From assembly GCF_011075055.1 (NCBI RefSeq), contig NC_058149.1:12778449-12842448 (forward strand): a stretch of DNA of 64,000 nucleotides, written 5' to 3'. The position numbers and the translations under genes were made by a program. This DNA is from Mangifera indica (Eukaryota; Streptophyta; Magnoliopsida; Sapindales; Anacardiaceae). This document shows positions 10,791 through 23,031 of the stretch, one piece after another. The notes beneath the pieces were generated by a model that ran no database searches, was not told the DNA's origin, and saw only the letters and a program-made list of their open reading frames with translations. Within the stretch, counting starts at the first letter, position 1, and each line of letters opens with the position of its first letter.

Positions 10791-13700
10791 TTAGTCTCGA
10801 TATCTGCCCCAGTCATCATCACCTTTGTACCTCTTCCTCTCACTTGACCGAGAATCATCATATCTACCTCTTTTGGAGTAATGAGATTGTTTTTCCTGCT
10901 CATGGCCTTTACTTCGTCTTTCTTCTTCCTCCCCTCTTCCATGCCTTCGACTACCTTGATGGAGCCCTTCATCATCTTCGCCATGCCTTTGATATTTGCG
11001 ATACTCTTCCTCATCTCTTTGGTGTTTTCTCCCATTACGCTCCTCTTCACCCCTGGTGTGCCTTCTTCCACCAACAGGTTCTTCGTCATCATCATAGCGC
11101 TTTCTCTCTTTAAGCTCCTCTTCTTCATCCCTGTTGTGCCTTCTTCCCCCTACATGCTCATCCCTGCCTCTCCGGAAACTTCTCTCTTTATTCCCCTCTT
11201 CATCTCGGCCGTACCTCCTTCCCCCTGCATGCTCCTCCTCATCTCTTGGATGCCTTCTCTCTTTACGCTCTTCTTCATCCCTACTGAGCCTTCTGACCCC
11301 AGCATATTCTTCATCATCTCTTTGGCGCTTTCTCTCCTTTTGCTCCTCTTCATCCCTGCTTTGCCTCCTCCTCCCTGCATTTTCTTTGTAACCCCAGTCA
11401 TCTCCCCTCTGATTATCCTTGTTTTTGTACAATCCAGAGCCCATTTCGGACTCAAGATTCACATTTGCTGGATGATCTTTGTGCTCTGTGTCCTTCCCAA
11501 CAATCCGACTTTTTAATTTTGATTCCAGATACTCCTCCCGGTTTCCATCATCAAACTTACTCTTACCCATCATCCTTTCCTCATGTCCAGAGGTGGATCT
11601 ATACCTATCACCAGCATCTTGCCTAGAATGGTGCAGACTTTTCTCCTCTAGTTTTTTCAATGTCTCTAATGTGGCATCATTGTCGAGATCACTTCCTCGC
11701 CTTCTGTCACTTAAAGCACGACCTGATTGAGGACCACTTTGTCCACCCCTATCATTATCAGCATCTCTATGTCCACTTCTTTTTTTACCCAAAGAGTTTC
11801 TCCCACTTCTCTCATGTCTGTCATTACTCCCACTACTGTCTGAATCACTGTCGATTCCCCTATGAGAGTCACTATTATCACTATCATCGGTCAGAGAAGA
11901 CGACTTCTTTTCAATTGCCTTAGACCTTCTTCTTCCATAACTGGAATCTGAATCTTCTTCATCAGAATCATGTTTCCTACTTCTACTCTTCTCAAATTTA
12001 TCACCACTACTAGCATCAGAAAAATCATCATCAGACTCATCCCTCCTGGCGTTCCTCTTTACCAAGTCTTTATCATCATGATTTCTAGTGCTTTTTCCAT
12101 ATCTATCATAATTGCTCTTCCTATGAGGCTTCACATCAGAATTTTCTCTCTCTCTCCTATGGCTTCCACCCTGCTGATAATTCTTTTTTCCGATTTGACT
12201 TCTTTTCTTTTCAAAGTCACTGCTGGTATCAGAGTCATCCTCAGAATCTTGCGGTGCTCTTGTTTTTATATTCTGCTCCTTCTTCTGAATCTTGGGTTTA
12301 TATAAGCCTTCATCAGAATCATAACTATCATCTGATTCATGCCTCCTATGGGATTTTCCATATTTATCAGCTTCCCTTTTGGAACTAACCTTAACAATGT
12401 CATCGTCATCACTGGAGGAATCAGAACTGTCACTAAACTGTTTTCTGCTTTTCCTGTGCTTCTTTGAATATTTACCTGCTTTCTTACCATGATCACTATC
12501 AGTCTCACTCTCAGAATCAATCCTTGGGCTACCTTTACGATGCCTCTTTGAAATCCCTCTGCTATGCTTAATGCTGCTATCTGAATCAGAAGAATCATCC
12601 CTTTGTCTTCTCTTTTTACCATCTAGCTTGTGGTGCTGAGCCTTATCCTTCTTATGTCTCACATCTTTATTAACCTTTTGCTTATCATCCTTCTCAGATT
12701 TTCCATCTTTCCCATCTTCTGCGATATGTCTATTCCAGCTGGTCTCTCTATCCAAAAAAGCATGTTCACTTTTCTCAAGCCACTTTCTATCATCATTTGA
12801 ACCATTCTTTTGACCACCTGTTCCATCATTACCTCCCTCAGCTCTTTCATTAGATTCAGCAGTACTTATACCTAGAGCTGCCCTAAATTGTTCAATCTGC
12901 TTCTCCTTTCTAGCGGCAATTTTGTGAGTTTCTGTTTCAGACACCCTGACCAGCAAAAAAGTATATAATCTAAATCAATAACCAATGACAACAAAAGATT
13001 ACCATTATAATCTTCTAGCACATCAAACCAAATCCCAAGCATAAAAATGACAATAACTATTATCCATCTTGAATCATAAAATTATTTTCCAACTAAACCT
13101 GGAAAAAGAATTAAAGTAAAAACTATAATTTAGAGTAGACTCTAGGAGGATAATTGTGTGAATGCAAGTTGCCTATATAAATTAATGAAAAAATAACATA
13201 AGCAAGACTAAAAGAAATCTGTGAGCCTCAAAAAACAAACCTGATAGAAACAACAATGGCAAGGGTAATGATAAAAAAAAAAAAGATTCCTAAGCTTAAC
13301 AAATTTTCTCTAATTAGAAAACAATTGTGTACAACATTTCAACAACTCACATAAGCAGATTTGAAAAAAAAATGTTTCTTTTGCTCCTTCCTTTACCTAA
13401 AACTTAAAAAAAAAAAAAATTACGAGTACACAAGAATTTTCTAGAATTAAGAAAAAAGAAGAAATGTTAATAAGAATTCCCCTTCAACATATCCCATTCT
13501 GAATTACATTGGCGCCTCCAGAACTACGCTAACAAGGAAGACAACAGTTATCACCTTCTAGCAGAAAGGAGAGGCAGAGTCAATCAACACATACATTACA
13601 CAAAACCAAATCAATTCCCATAGCTAGCATGTGAAAAAGCGCAATTTAACATGAAGATTGAGATGGAATAATTACTTTGCATCGCCAACGACGCTAGCAG

Positions 13701-14031
13701 TTGGTCCATCACCTTCCTCAAAAGCTGCAGCGGCTTCCAACGTCTTTCTAGCTTCCTCAAGCTTCTCAGAAATCTCGGCCTCCGTGTAACCCTGGTCAAC
13801 AAGCTTGTCCTCAAGCACCACGAGCCTAAGCTGAATCTGACGTTTACGCTCATGCTCAAGGATCTCCTTGTTTGGCTTCCTGGTGACGCCAGCCGTGCCC
13901 TGCCCGGCCTCGAATCCCTTGGTGTTGTCAGTAACCCTACCCGTCTTCGGCTTGACGAAAAACTTGTTTGTTTGAATGTAACCGTTGGTCCCGGAGCCCC
14001 TCGGCGTCTGTAACCCGATGCCGTTGTACAT
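10791..14031 (-). CDS. CWC21/SRRM2-like pre-mRNA splicing factor with RS/RE-rich tail
   Basis: Spliceosome-associated protein of the CWC21/SRm300 family, expected to be nuclear and bound near Prp8. There are two coding exons, 13676-14031 and 10791-12945, joined at a split Lys codon to 836 aa. The N-terminus [18 protein letters not shown] is the family signature. A cwf21 helix pair (about residues 60-105) contains [17 protein letters not shown] and [15 protein letters not shown]. After [14 protein letters not shown] the rest, about 700 residues, is low-complexity Ser/Arg/Asp/Glu/Lys with SDSDSS and RRHxRDEEE patterns, typical of RS-type proteins. A 25-residue tandem repeat lies near the C-terminus (separate entry). 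A donor at about 14177 (CAG before GTACGT, minus strand) suggests a leader intron. Long open frames on the plus strand across this exon are shadows caused by biased codons. Confidence 0.93.
10905..11382 (-). repeat. 75-nt tandem repeat coding for 25-residue RE/D units
   Basis: Within the last exon of the CWC21-like gene, five to six imperfect units each start G(G/V/S)RR and continue with RDEEE and KERK-like segments. The first units are 25 residues long; later ones vary by indels. The repeats stay in frame, so they change the length of the charged tail without breaking the protein. Confidence 0.8.
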
Positions 14032-14214
14032 TTCTAATCACAATTCAACTACAAGCTCAAAGGTATAGATCTAACAATCATAATCCAGGTCGCGTAATCG
14101 AGTTAAACAATTCACTAAGAAACATAGCGATTCAAATTCGATACGAAAATGAGAAATTAAGAAACGCTGGCAACGTACCTGTTGTGTACTGGTAGTGTAA
14201 AGAAACCGCGTCGT

Positions 14215-16590
14215 GTGATTGTTTTATATTTTGGCGTTACTGGCTCATACGAAGAACCCTAATCGGATTGGTTCAGGGTACAACTCTCTGGACAAAATAT
14301 AACCGCCCTCCTTGCTTGTGAACTTCTCGATCCAAGGGCTGTAAAGTTATTCTACAAGGATAGGGACTGCGGAAATATTTCTTCTGAAATAGATTAAATA
14401 TAAAAATATTATTTTTTTTATTCTTTTTTATTTTTTGTTAAAAGGCTAATGCAGTGGAAGTTTATTTGTTTGTTTATTTATTTATTTATTTTATTACTAT
14501 TATTATTATTATATATTTCATATAAATAATTACTTGCATTTTTTTCGGATGATTCTTTTCTTCAACCTATTATATATGTATTTGAAAAAAAAAAATCACC
14601 ATTTATCATAAATAAGAGTTATTTCTATTAAACCATATTTAAAACCAATTAAGTGAATCTAGAAGATCATTTTTTGAGTCAATTCTTATTTTGAGATAAC
14701 ACTTGAGCTACATTCTTGTAACCAGTTTTGTAAATACACACTTACATATAATTATTTACATTCAATATTTTTAAGCAAAATTTGAAAATCTATTGTATTC
14801 TCAGTGATTATCCCTTTGTTGAGATCAAAATATTGAATAGTTTATTGTTAGTTATCGTATTTAAAATCGTTTTGATAATGTTAGTTCATTGAGATCTCAC
14901 TTAATGTGATCTCTCTCTTTAGAGCTCTAGGGCATGGGAATATACTCACTTCTCAAGAGATTGCATAGTTATGGTTGGAAACTTAACAACGTGGGTGTAT
15001 TTGTTGTGAGTTGAGCAAGCAAGTTTCCTTTTTGGTTATTTTGTTTGTTGTTGCATGAATTTTTTTTTAGTATGTCTAGGAAGAGGTACAAAGTGCACCA
15101 ATGAGAAGAATGGGGGTTCTTCTCAACTCCAATATTCAACTTACCAATTTGGGTCAAAATAATATCAAAAGCTTTAAGTTTACCAAGGAGAATACCTAGT
15201 TGTATTTGATCACCTTATTTCCCATGTAGCCAAATGCAACTAGGTAGATTTTGTGTATGAAAATGAGAATTTCACCAGTTTATTCCTCATATGACTAGTA
15301 AGATGTTTCATGTACACTTTTATGATAGGGATTATCTTTGACTGATTTTAACAACCTATATATATTGTGTGCATAAAAATATGGATTGTAAGAGTTTATT
15401 TCCTAAGGTGGCTAGGGTGTCTATGCATTTACAGTCTAGTCTAACCGAAAAAACTAAGTAAATTTGGAGAAATATTTGTAATATAAATAAACAACTGTAC
15501 TTTTACAAGGAGAAGTGATGAAATGAAACATATATTTATCATTAAAAAGGGCAATAGAGGAGTCCTAGTTATATTAGTTATGTGCATTAATACATTAATA
15601 AAATGAAATGTATTGTCATCATCGAAAAGTGTCTATATGAGTTTTGATAACTTTAGTTGCATGCATATACATATACATATACATGTATATATACATATAA
15701 ACGATAAGTTATAAGATTTATGTGTCACCCATTTACTAATTGTTTAACACTTATATTATTCCGGGTGACTGTTTTGCAAATTAAAAAATGAATTGTAAGG
15801 TTATTGGAGAAGTGGGTGTCACATGCATGAGAAATGATAATTTTCTTTATGATTATATGGTTTTATATTAGCATATTTATGAAATTTGAAGATTAGTCTT
15901 TAGTTATTTAATAAAATATTTATTTCTACTCATTATTGTTGAATTTAATTTAGTTGGCATTAAGTATTTGATATAATATATTTTAAGTAAATTAAATTAA
16001 AAATAATTTTATAAGTATTTATTTTAAATATATAAATAAATAAATAAATAATATTTTATATTTAATTTAAAATTATCAAATCATATAATAATATATATAA
16101 AATATATGCTTATTTATATATTTAAAATATATATATATAATTTTAGTTTTAAATTAATATTCATCTTCAAATATATATATATTATTTTTTGTGGGTATTC
16201 GTAGGAAGAGATGTAGTACAGTTTCATAAATCCAAGTGAGAGACCCGTTAGTCCGGTTAAGGGTAACCATGGTCAGATCACTCTTGTGACTAATTAACCC
16301 TACCCAACTCGCTGTTCTGAGCGCCATCTCACCGGCCCAGAAAAGAATTCAGAATTGTGTACGGATAAAATAATTGAATTATTATAAGAAAACAAAAGCT
16401 ATAATTTAAAGAAAATTCAACGCCGTTAAAGATTCTGTTAGATCGATAAACTACGTGGGGTGATTTATACTTCCCACGGGCACATAATAACTTTCATAAT
16501 GGACGGGACTTGACGGTTCAAAAAAGGAGTAATCAGGACCGTCTGATTGTTGATCATAGGTCAGAAATGCTCGGTCGGAGAGTATGAGGG
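14215..16590. other. AT-rich intergenic spacer
   Basis: No gene recognised between the CWC21-like promoter and the DUF1639 promoter. It contains a TTTA-type simple repeat near 14460-14495, a TACATA/CATATA simple repeat at about 15665-15700 and a copy of the AT-rich family at about 15990-16190. The part after 16200 is less AT-rich and is probably the upstream promoter of the next gene. Confidence 0.6.
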
Positions 16591-16592
16591 GA

Positions 16593-16600
16593 CTATAAAA
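16593..16600 (+). promoter_or_regulatory. TATA box of the DUF1639 gene
   Basis: CTATAAAA sits in GC-richer promoter DNA, predicting a start near 16625. A GAA microsatellite follows at 16641-16665, so it would lie within the first leader exon. Confidence 0.6.
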
Positions 16601-16624
16601 CCGGGTTTGTAAGGGTGAGAGGGT

Positions 16625-18360
16625 ATTTCGTTTATCATAAGAAGAAGAAGAAGAAGAAGAAGAAGCTATCTGCAGTTCTTCTCTTTTTGTTCTCTATCAT
16701 TTCTCTGTGAATTTTCCTTCACTTTCTTTCTCTTTCCCTGTAACCAAACACAGGATTTTGGGTGGGAATTGACAAGAATTTGATTTTGTTCTTGCCAAAA
16801 AAGTTGATAAAGGATTGTTAAGAATCTGAATCTGTTGGGATAGAGAGAGTTGCTTTAGAGGTGTGTAAATGAGCGCAAACAATATTTTTGTGTTGTTTTT
16901 ACGGGATAAAAGTTATTTGAATTTGGCTGGTAATTGTTTGCTTGTTTGTGTTTCTGTTCGCAGATACATTCAAAGAGATTTAAAGGGGCTGTTCAGAAGG
17001 AATTTGTGCTAGATTTGGTTGATTTACAGTAGCTGATTGTGAAAATCGGTCTTTGTTTCATTGAAATTTACCCAGTGACGGTGACGTAGTTGGAGTTTCA
17101 GAGGTATGTAACGCGAAACAAAGATATTACTTCTGTGTGATTCATCTTCCAGATACAAGCCTTTTGAATTAACGACTTATGCATTTCAGATACATTTTCA
17201 AAGAGATTAGAGCAGCTTTATAAGGTGAAGATCAGAGGAGTCGAAGTTTAACGTCCTTGAAATGTCATTATATTGTTGAAATTTGATATAAAGAAAGCAA
17301 TATACTGGCTAATTGACGGAGGTGTGGTACTATTGGAGGTATGGAGTCATTTTGTGGTATAAACAAGAGTTCCTCAAATTTTGACTTGAGAATGGCTTTC
17401 CCTTCATGCAGTTCCGAATAGGCTTCAGTGGGTGGTTTTATTTTTTTTCCTTATCTTTCTTTTTTGGAAACAAAGTTCAACTGAGCTTTTAGATGGGGTT
17501 TTCAGGCATTCCGGGCCTCCGGCCATCCTTAATTTCAAGTTCAAGGATCAATTCGACCTGTTTTTGGCGAAATATTTTCTTGCTTCGATTTCTAATTTAG
17601 CAATCGTATGATTCTTCTGACTTGGTCTCTTGCTGAAGTGGTTTTTTTTTCCCCGATTTTAAGGTGAATTTTCTTCCATCTCTTCTTGGATTTCAAATCA
17701 ATGGCTGACGTCCAGCCTTTTCTCCAGCTACGCCTCGTCTGTTTACCTGGATAGCTGTTGAACCCGTCTCTTCATCTAAAAACTTAAATCATTCTACCAA
17801 ATGGGTTGATTGGCTTGGTGTAAATCATTTATCTTTCTCCTTGGAAAATTATTATTGTCCATCCTTAATCTTCCTCAGATCCTCTGTAATTAGTGCGTAT
17901 ATTTTTGGGGTGATATTATTGTTATACCAAAAGAGTTCTCATTATCACCATTTTCGTCGCATCATCCGGCCTAGAGTTCTTATGGTTTTTTTTCGTACTC
18001 AATAAGTTTCTGCTTTCCGGTGCTCCGCTTCTACAGCCTTCACTTATTTTCATTGCTTTTTAAATTTTATCTTGTTGGTGTTTATTATAAGATTACTCTC
18101 ATTTTCTTTGAATTTTGGGGGAAATTCTGAGCCGTCCAATGCGATCTTTACAGCTATCACATTCTTTGTATTTATCTTTTTATAATTTAAATTTTTATTC
18201 CTAATTGAGGATTTTGCCTGAAAGGAAAGCCAAGACGAAATTGTCTTCTTCAGTTCTTTGTTTCCACTATAATGGTCGGAGTTAATCTTTAATTACAGAA
18301 ACTAATCGTGGTTTAAATTTAATTAATGTTGTTCGGAACGGGACAGGTTTACAGAAGAAG
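16625..18360 (+). promoter_or_regulatory. Long, intron-containing 5' leader of the DUF1639 gene
   Basis: Likely leader exons are about 16625-16860, 16964-17103 and 17190-17338, with a final piece from 18347 or 18355 into the coding exon. Each is bounded by good donor and acceptor sites (for example AGAG before GTATGTAA, and TTTCAG before ATACATT). Exons two and three start with nearly the same 20 bases and look like a duplicated exon. The leader contains several short upstream open frames. Splicing is inferred from site quality only. Confidence 0.5.
16641..16665 (+). repeat. GAA microsatellite in the leader
   Basis: Eight perfect GAA units plus one base, about 15 bp after the predicted transcription start of the DUF1639 gene. 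Confidence 0.9.
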
Positions 18361-21300
18361 ATGGAAAACAGTCCATTGAGAAGCAGTAATAACGGTACCA
18401 GCGGCGGTATTACCAGTAACGGCAGAGATAGAAGCGGAGGGGACGGTGGATTATTAAGAGCGAGCCCAGAGATGAACACGAGGCAAACGATATCCACTGA
18501 TTTTGTCTTGCAATGGGGTAACCGGAAGCGGCTGCGGTGCATGAAAGTACAGGTGAAGGACGACTCGGCCGCCCCGGCCCATCGGACGACGGTTCGAGTC
18601 GTTAGAACCGACAAGGACACTTCCAATCAGCCGACCGCTGCCACTGCTAATAGTAATGGTAGTAATCTTCACGGTAATGGTTACTACTCTAATCTACGTC
18701 AGCGGCCCTGTTCGCCTCCACCTCCGCCGCCTCAGCGTATTCTCAGGTAACCTTTTTCTTTTTTCTCTCCCAAGACACGGAAATGGATGTCTACGCTATT
18801 TGTTCGTGATTTCTATTATTCTATCGATTATGAATACGGTGGCGTTTGCTAGGAAATTGGTCTCTGTTTGATGTCGGGATAATCGGATCGGTTGCGCGTG
18901 GACGCGACGCGCTTTGGGTCTGTTTTATTTAGTTGTTAGTTAGTGATAGGTTTTCTTTAGTAGGTATCAAATTGGCGCGGAAAAAGGTCTGGATCTGCTC
19001 TAGTTTAATGAGTTTTTTTTTTCTTAATTAGAAAATAATGTTTTCAGTATTATTTTATTTTTAATTTAAAATTATTTAATTATATAATAATATATTTTTA
19101 TTTATCTATAAAATTGTGTATATTAGAGTAGTTTTGACTGTATTATACTTATATAATTAGTCTTTTCTTATTAATGGTGGTGGGTACATTCTATTTTGGA
19201 AAGATTGAAATTATTTGGGATATTTGTTTCTTGGCATGCCTTAAATATATATTTGATGTGATTATAGGTATTTTTCCGTAGTTGGGAAGGATTGTCAAGT
19301 TTAGTGTTTGACGTTTCATCTTATCTCTTTCTAGTGGAAACTGGAATGGATAAGAATACAGAGCTGGCGCCATTGACTCTCAAAGGTTTGCACACATGGT
19401 CCTCCACCAGTTTTGATGGCACCATATGGGTCTCATATTTAACATTTCAGCCTCAAATAACTTTATTACATTAGAGAAGGTTAGTTAGATCTGCTAGTTA
19501 TACCATTTACGTTTTAAGTATGTCTTGTCACAGACTAACTTTTTGACATGTCTGTGCGACATCTTTGATATTATTTTTTTAAGAATTAGTCTTACATGTG
19601 TCCGTATTATGGTCTAAGATTACTAGTTTCATCTTGTCTTTATAGTATTTAAGGCGGATCTTCAAGAAAAGCAGTATCAGGAATGTCGTTCAAGTAGATT
19701 AAAAAGTTAGTCCGTGACAATATTCATGAGGACTCTTAATTGTCCCCTCTCAAATTGGTCAGGTTGGTCCAAGTGTATATGGTTTTTCAGGAGAGCTCAT
19801 GCCTCATGGTAAGTGCTTGAGGGCACCATCTTTGTATGCTTACCCTTTAGGAGTTTTGAGTCCAACTTAACTGCAGGAGATGTTGAAGGAAAACCCTTTT
19901 CATTCTGTGTAACCGCATGCATTAGAAGTATCTAAATCATGCACTTCAATACTAGAATTGATATTGATGATTCAAAGTGTTAGCTTACTTGAATATCCAT
20001 TTCTTGTATTTTTAACTGGGTTTCGGTTCTGATTTTAGTTCTTAGGATTTTTGCTAGATGTTCGAATCGGCTCACCCCTGCATCCTATGCTGAGGGTATA
20101 TATATTCTGAAATTCTATCTAACTGCAGGTCAACTTTATATGTTGTGCTAATTAGGAAAATATTTTTGCCCATGATATGTTTTTCAAATTTTTTTTTTTT
20201 TAAACCTTTGCTGCTTAGTGCTAATTGTGAGTGTTTAGATTGTTTTTAACTTTTGACTGAATGGTGGATAATTATTAGCGATCTATTTTAGCTGAGTCCA
20301 TTCCACAGGGTCCAGCAATGACATTAGCCATTTTGACTTTTAGCATTAGCCTCGGCTGTAGTATCTCTATCTAGAACTGAGCATGTCTGATTATATCCAT
20401 ACCCCGCAATACGTTTTGTAAGGTGGTTTCATTGGAAATATGAGATGGATGAGTTAGGGGCCACGTGTCCAATTGCACCAATTTATAAGCCTTACAAATT
20501 TCCAGCCGTCCGATTTTAAATTGTTAGGAATCTGGTCCACTTTACCCTACGTGGGCACTCGGAATTTAACACGTGGCCTTAGCGTCCAGAAGGTGGAATT
20601 GATCCAACGGCCTAAAATCCCAGGTGCGCACGTTAGATCCGAATAACAGTAGCTGTTTTCCCCTAGGTAATGAATTTAGGGAAGCTTCCTATTTAAGGCG
20701 GAACCCAAAATCTCCTTCAAGAATCACCCCATTTTCACGCAATAGTAGCAATTGTAATTAGATCAATCCAAGGTTATTTTCGTACTTGCATACTATGAAA
20801 TTCATTTTTACTTTTTTTTTTTTTTTGAACTTTACCAAAGTACTTTACTTAGTTTAATTGTTTTGCAATATTATCACATGCTCAGCCAGATTATTTGATT
20901 TGTATGTGTATTGTGTTATTCTTAGGAACTCTGAGAATTCAAGTGCTATGAGAGGGCAAAGCAACGGCGTTGGTGTAAGAGGTTTTGCGTCACCAGACAG
21001 GGGAGCGCACGATAAGAGAGGTACCCGAAACAATAACCATCAAAACAGCAACCACCACAACAATAATCATAATCATGATTACAACAAGTCAGGGGGATCA
21101 TCGGAAACCGCCCACGACAGCAAAAAAGGAGGGTCTTCTTCTGCCAGCGGCGAGGCGGCACCACCTGTTTGGCCACCGAAATTCGTTATTGCTTTGACCA
21201 ACAAAGAAAAAGAAGAGGATTTCATGGCCATTAAAGGCTCTAAGCTTCCACAAAGACCTAAAAAGAGAGCAAAGTTTATTCAACGCACTCTCAATGTAAG

Positions 21301-23031
21301 CCTTAGAACACTTTCATCTCATTTAGATCTTTGAGCTTCTTTGAGTAATCAGGATTCAAGTTTGATTAAATTATTGTTAAAAAATATCTATTAGCAAAAG
21401 AAAAATAAAATTGGTAAAAAATTAGAATTAAATTTATTAGGGATGTTAGCAGTTATGCTGTAAATTGATTGTTGGGTCGGACTCTAATCTGCGAAACTGT
21501 GGTCTCTCTCTGTTTTTTTTTTAAAGAAAATGTTTAAAAAATAAACAAAATTGTGAATGGTGACAAGTGAGAGTCCATATCCACGTGTCAATAAAAGCTT
21601 GGATTATGTACATACATAAAACGACTCAAAGTTCGTTAGCGTCATAGGGACCAAGTCCCGGTTTGGGTGCCAAAAATGGAGATAATTTTGTTTGTGGTGG
21701 GACCAAAATGAGGATCGATTTCTGACCGTCGGATCAATTGAATCTTTGTTTAGGAAATTCTACATTATTTAAAATTATGCAAAAATGAGAGGGTGAAAAA
21801 GTGGGGTCGTCGTTCGTTTTAGATCATGCTAGTTGTTTGTTTGTTGGAGTGTCATGGGGTAGTGTGCTACAGTGGATTTGTGGGGGTATTTCGAATTGAT
21901 GGACGGTGGTTGAGTGAACACGTGCACGATAGTGATTAATTAGACAGCACAAGACTTATCAACAAAGTGAGGTCTGGAAAAAGATACAAAAAGACAGAAT
22001 GGCAAGGACAGGGCGGCCCTTTGCTCATTATTGCGGGCATGGCTGTGGTATGTTGCTTATGGGGTTGGGTAAAGGTGCCCTTTTTTTTTCCCCCTCTTAT
22101 TCTGTTTTTTTAATAATTATTATTATTAAATTAAGGTAGAGGGTTTATCATGTCAGGTCCAGCTTGGACCACACTGGTCTGAATGCCATTACTGTGGAAG
22201 ATCCTTTTCCAAGTAATTTGATAAAGTTATCTATTTTAAAATTTAAGTGAAAGCATGAGATCCTTAACTTCATAAAATAAATAAAGCACAATCCTACTTT
22301 ACAGGATTGCATAAATTTGATTTTTATTGATTTTTTTTTTTTTTGTATGTTTTATATCTGCAGTTGGTAAGCCCAGGTGCATGGTTATGTGATCTAACCC
22401 TTGAACGGTATGAAGTGAGGGAGAAGAAGATCTCTAAAAAGGTAGCTAAGCATATATAAACAAGTAATTAGAGATGAATTTGAGTCAAATCGAACTCAAA
22501 CTTGACTCAGTTTGAGGGATGTGGAGCTCCTCTTCAAGTTGTTTGAACTCTATTTGTTTAAGGGGAGTTGAGCTCAAGTTTGCTTAGGGTTTGAATTGAA
22601 TCAAACTAAACTTCGAGTTCTGCCTAATATTCTAGTTGAGCAAAAATGATTAAACGATATTATTTTGATACGTAGTGATTAAAATGACATAGTTTTAGTT
22701 TATTCATATCAATTTTTTTTATGCTCGTAAGTTAGGTGAGTCAAAGATCCCTTAAGCTTGAGTGTGAATTTGAAAATATTGAATTCTCAGACTCGAGTTC
22801 AAATGCAAGTTTGCCAGTGTCAAATTGGTTTTAAACTCGTTCGAACTGAACTTATTTTGAATTCGAATAAGCTTGGTTTGAAATCAACCCTATAAAGAAC
22901 CCACAATATTCAATCATAATGTTAATGTTATTTTAGTTGAACCTTATTGATTTTGTTAATGGGTTATGTGTGTAATGCAGAGACCAAGAGGTTTGAAGGC
23001 AATGGGTAACATGGATTCAGACTCAGAGTAA
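18361..23031 (+). CDS. DUF1639 family protein
   Basis: Plant-specific protein of unknown biochemical role. Four coding exons, 18361-18746, 20926-21295, 22364-22441 and 22981-23031, join to 294 aa. The N-terminal half is low-complexity (Ser/Gly/Asn rich, a Pro-rich run SPPPPPPQR, then a His/Asn-rich stretch). The DUF1639 domain covers about residues 207-290: WPPKFVIALTNKEKEEDF, then KLPQRPKKRAKFIQ, then PGAWLCDLTLERYEVREKK, ending in the family's MDSDSE tail. The basic RPKKRAK suggests nuclear location, which is inference. Intron 1 is 2.2 kb and holds promoter-like DNA (separate entry); intron 2 is 1.07 kb and intron 3 is 0.54 kb with a dispersed repeat. The start at 18361 is the first ATG that gives this frame after the leader. 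Confidence 0.93.
20455..20760 (+). promoter_or_regulatory. Possible internal promoter in intron 1 of the DUF1639 gene
   Basis: Three ACGTG cores, at 20461-20469 (CCACGTGTC, a G-box), 20548-20557 (CTACGTGGGC) and 20569-20578 (ACACGTGGCC), lie upstream of a TATA-like TATTTAAG at 20690-20697. The block is richer in GC than the rest of the intron. Transcripts starting near 20720 would run into coding exon 2, where ATG 20949 opens the frame of the DUF1639 domain. The reading is from motifs only. Confidence 0.35.
22455..22895. repeat. Dispersed repeat family 2 (CAAACTCGA-type), copy in DUF1639 intron 3
   Basis: Stretch with many alternating direct and inverted motifs such as GAACTCAAACTTGA, GAGTTGAGCTCAAGTTTG and AACTCGTTCGAACTGAAC. 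The same style of sequence recurs at about 30690-31000, 38415-38885, 46975-47215, 60420-60705 and 62915-63250. It has no open frame of interest. Confidence 0.6.

Noticed and set aside
10881..11516. 211-codon plus-strand open frame opposite the CWC21-like gene
   Set aside because: It is the mirror of the biased Arg/Glu/Ser codons of the minus-strand RS/RE tail; it has no start context, no introns and no domain.
12266..12622. Alternative-frame open reading frames within the CWC21-like exon
   Set aside because: Overlap fully with the real coding frame and have only low-complexity composition.
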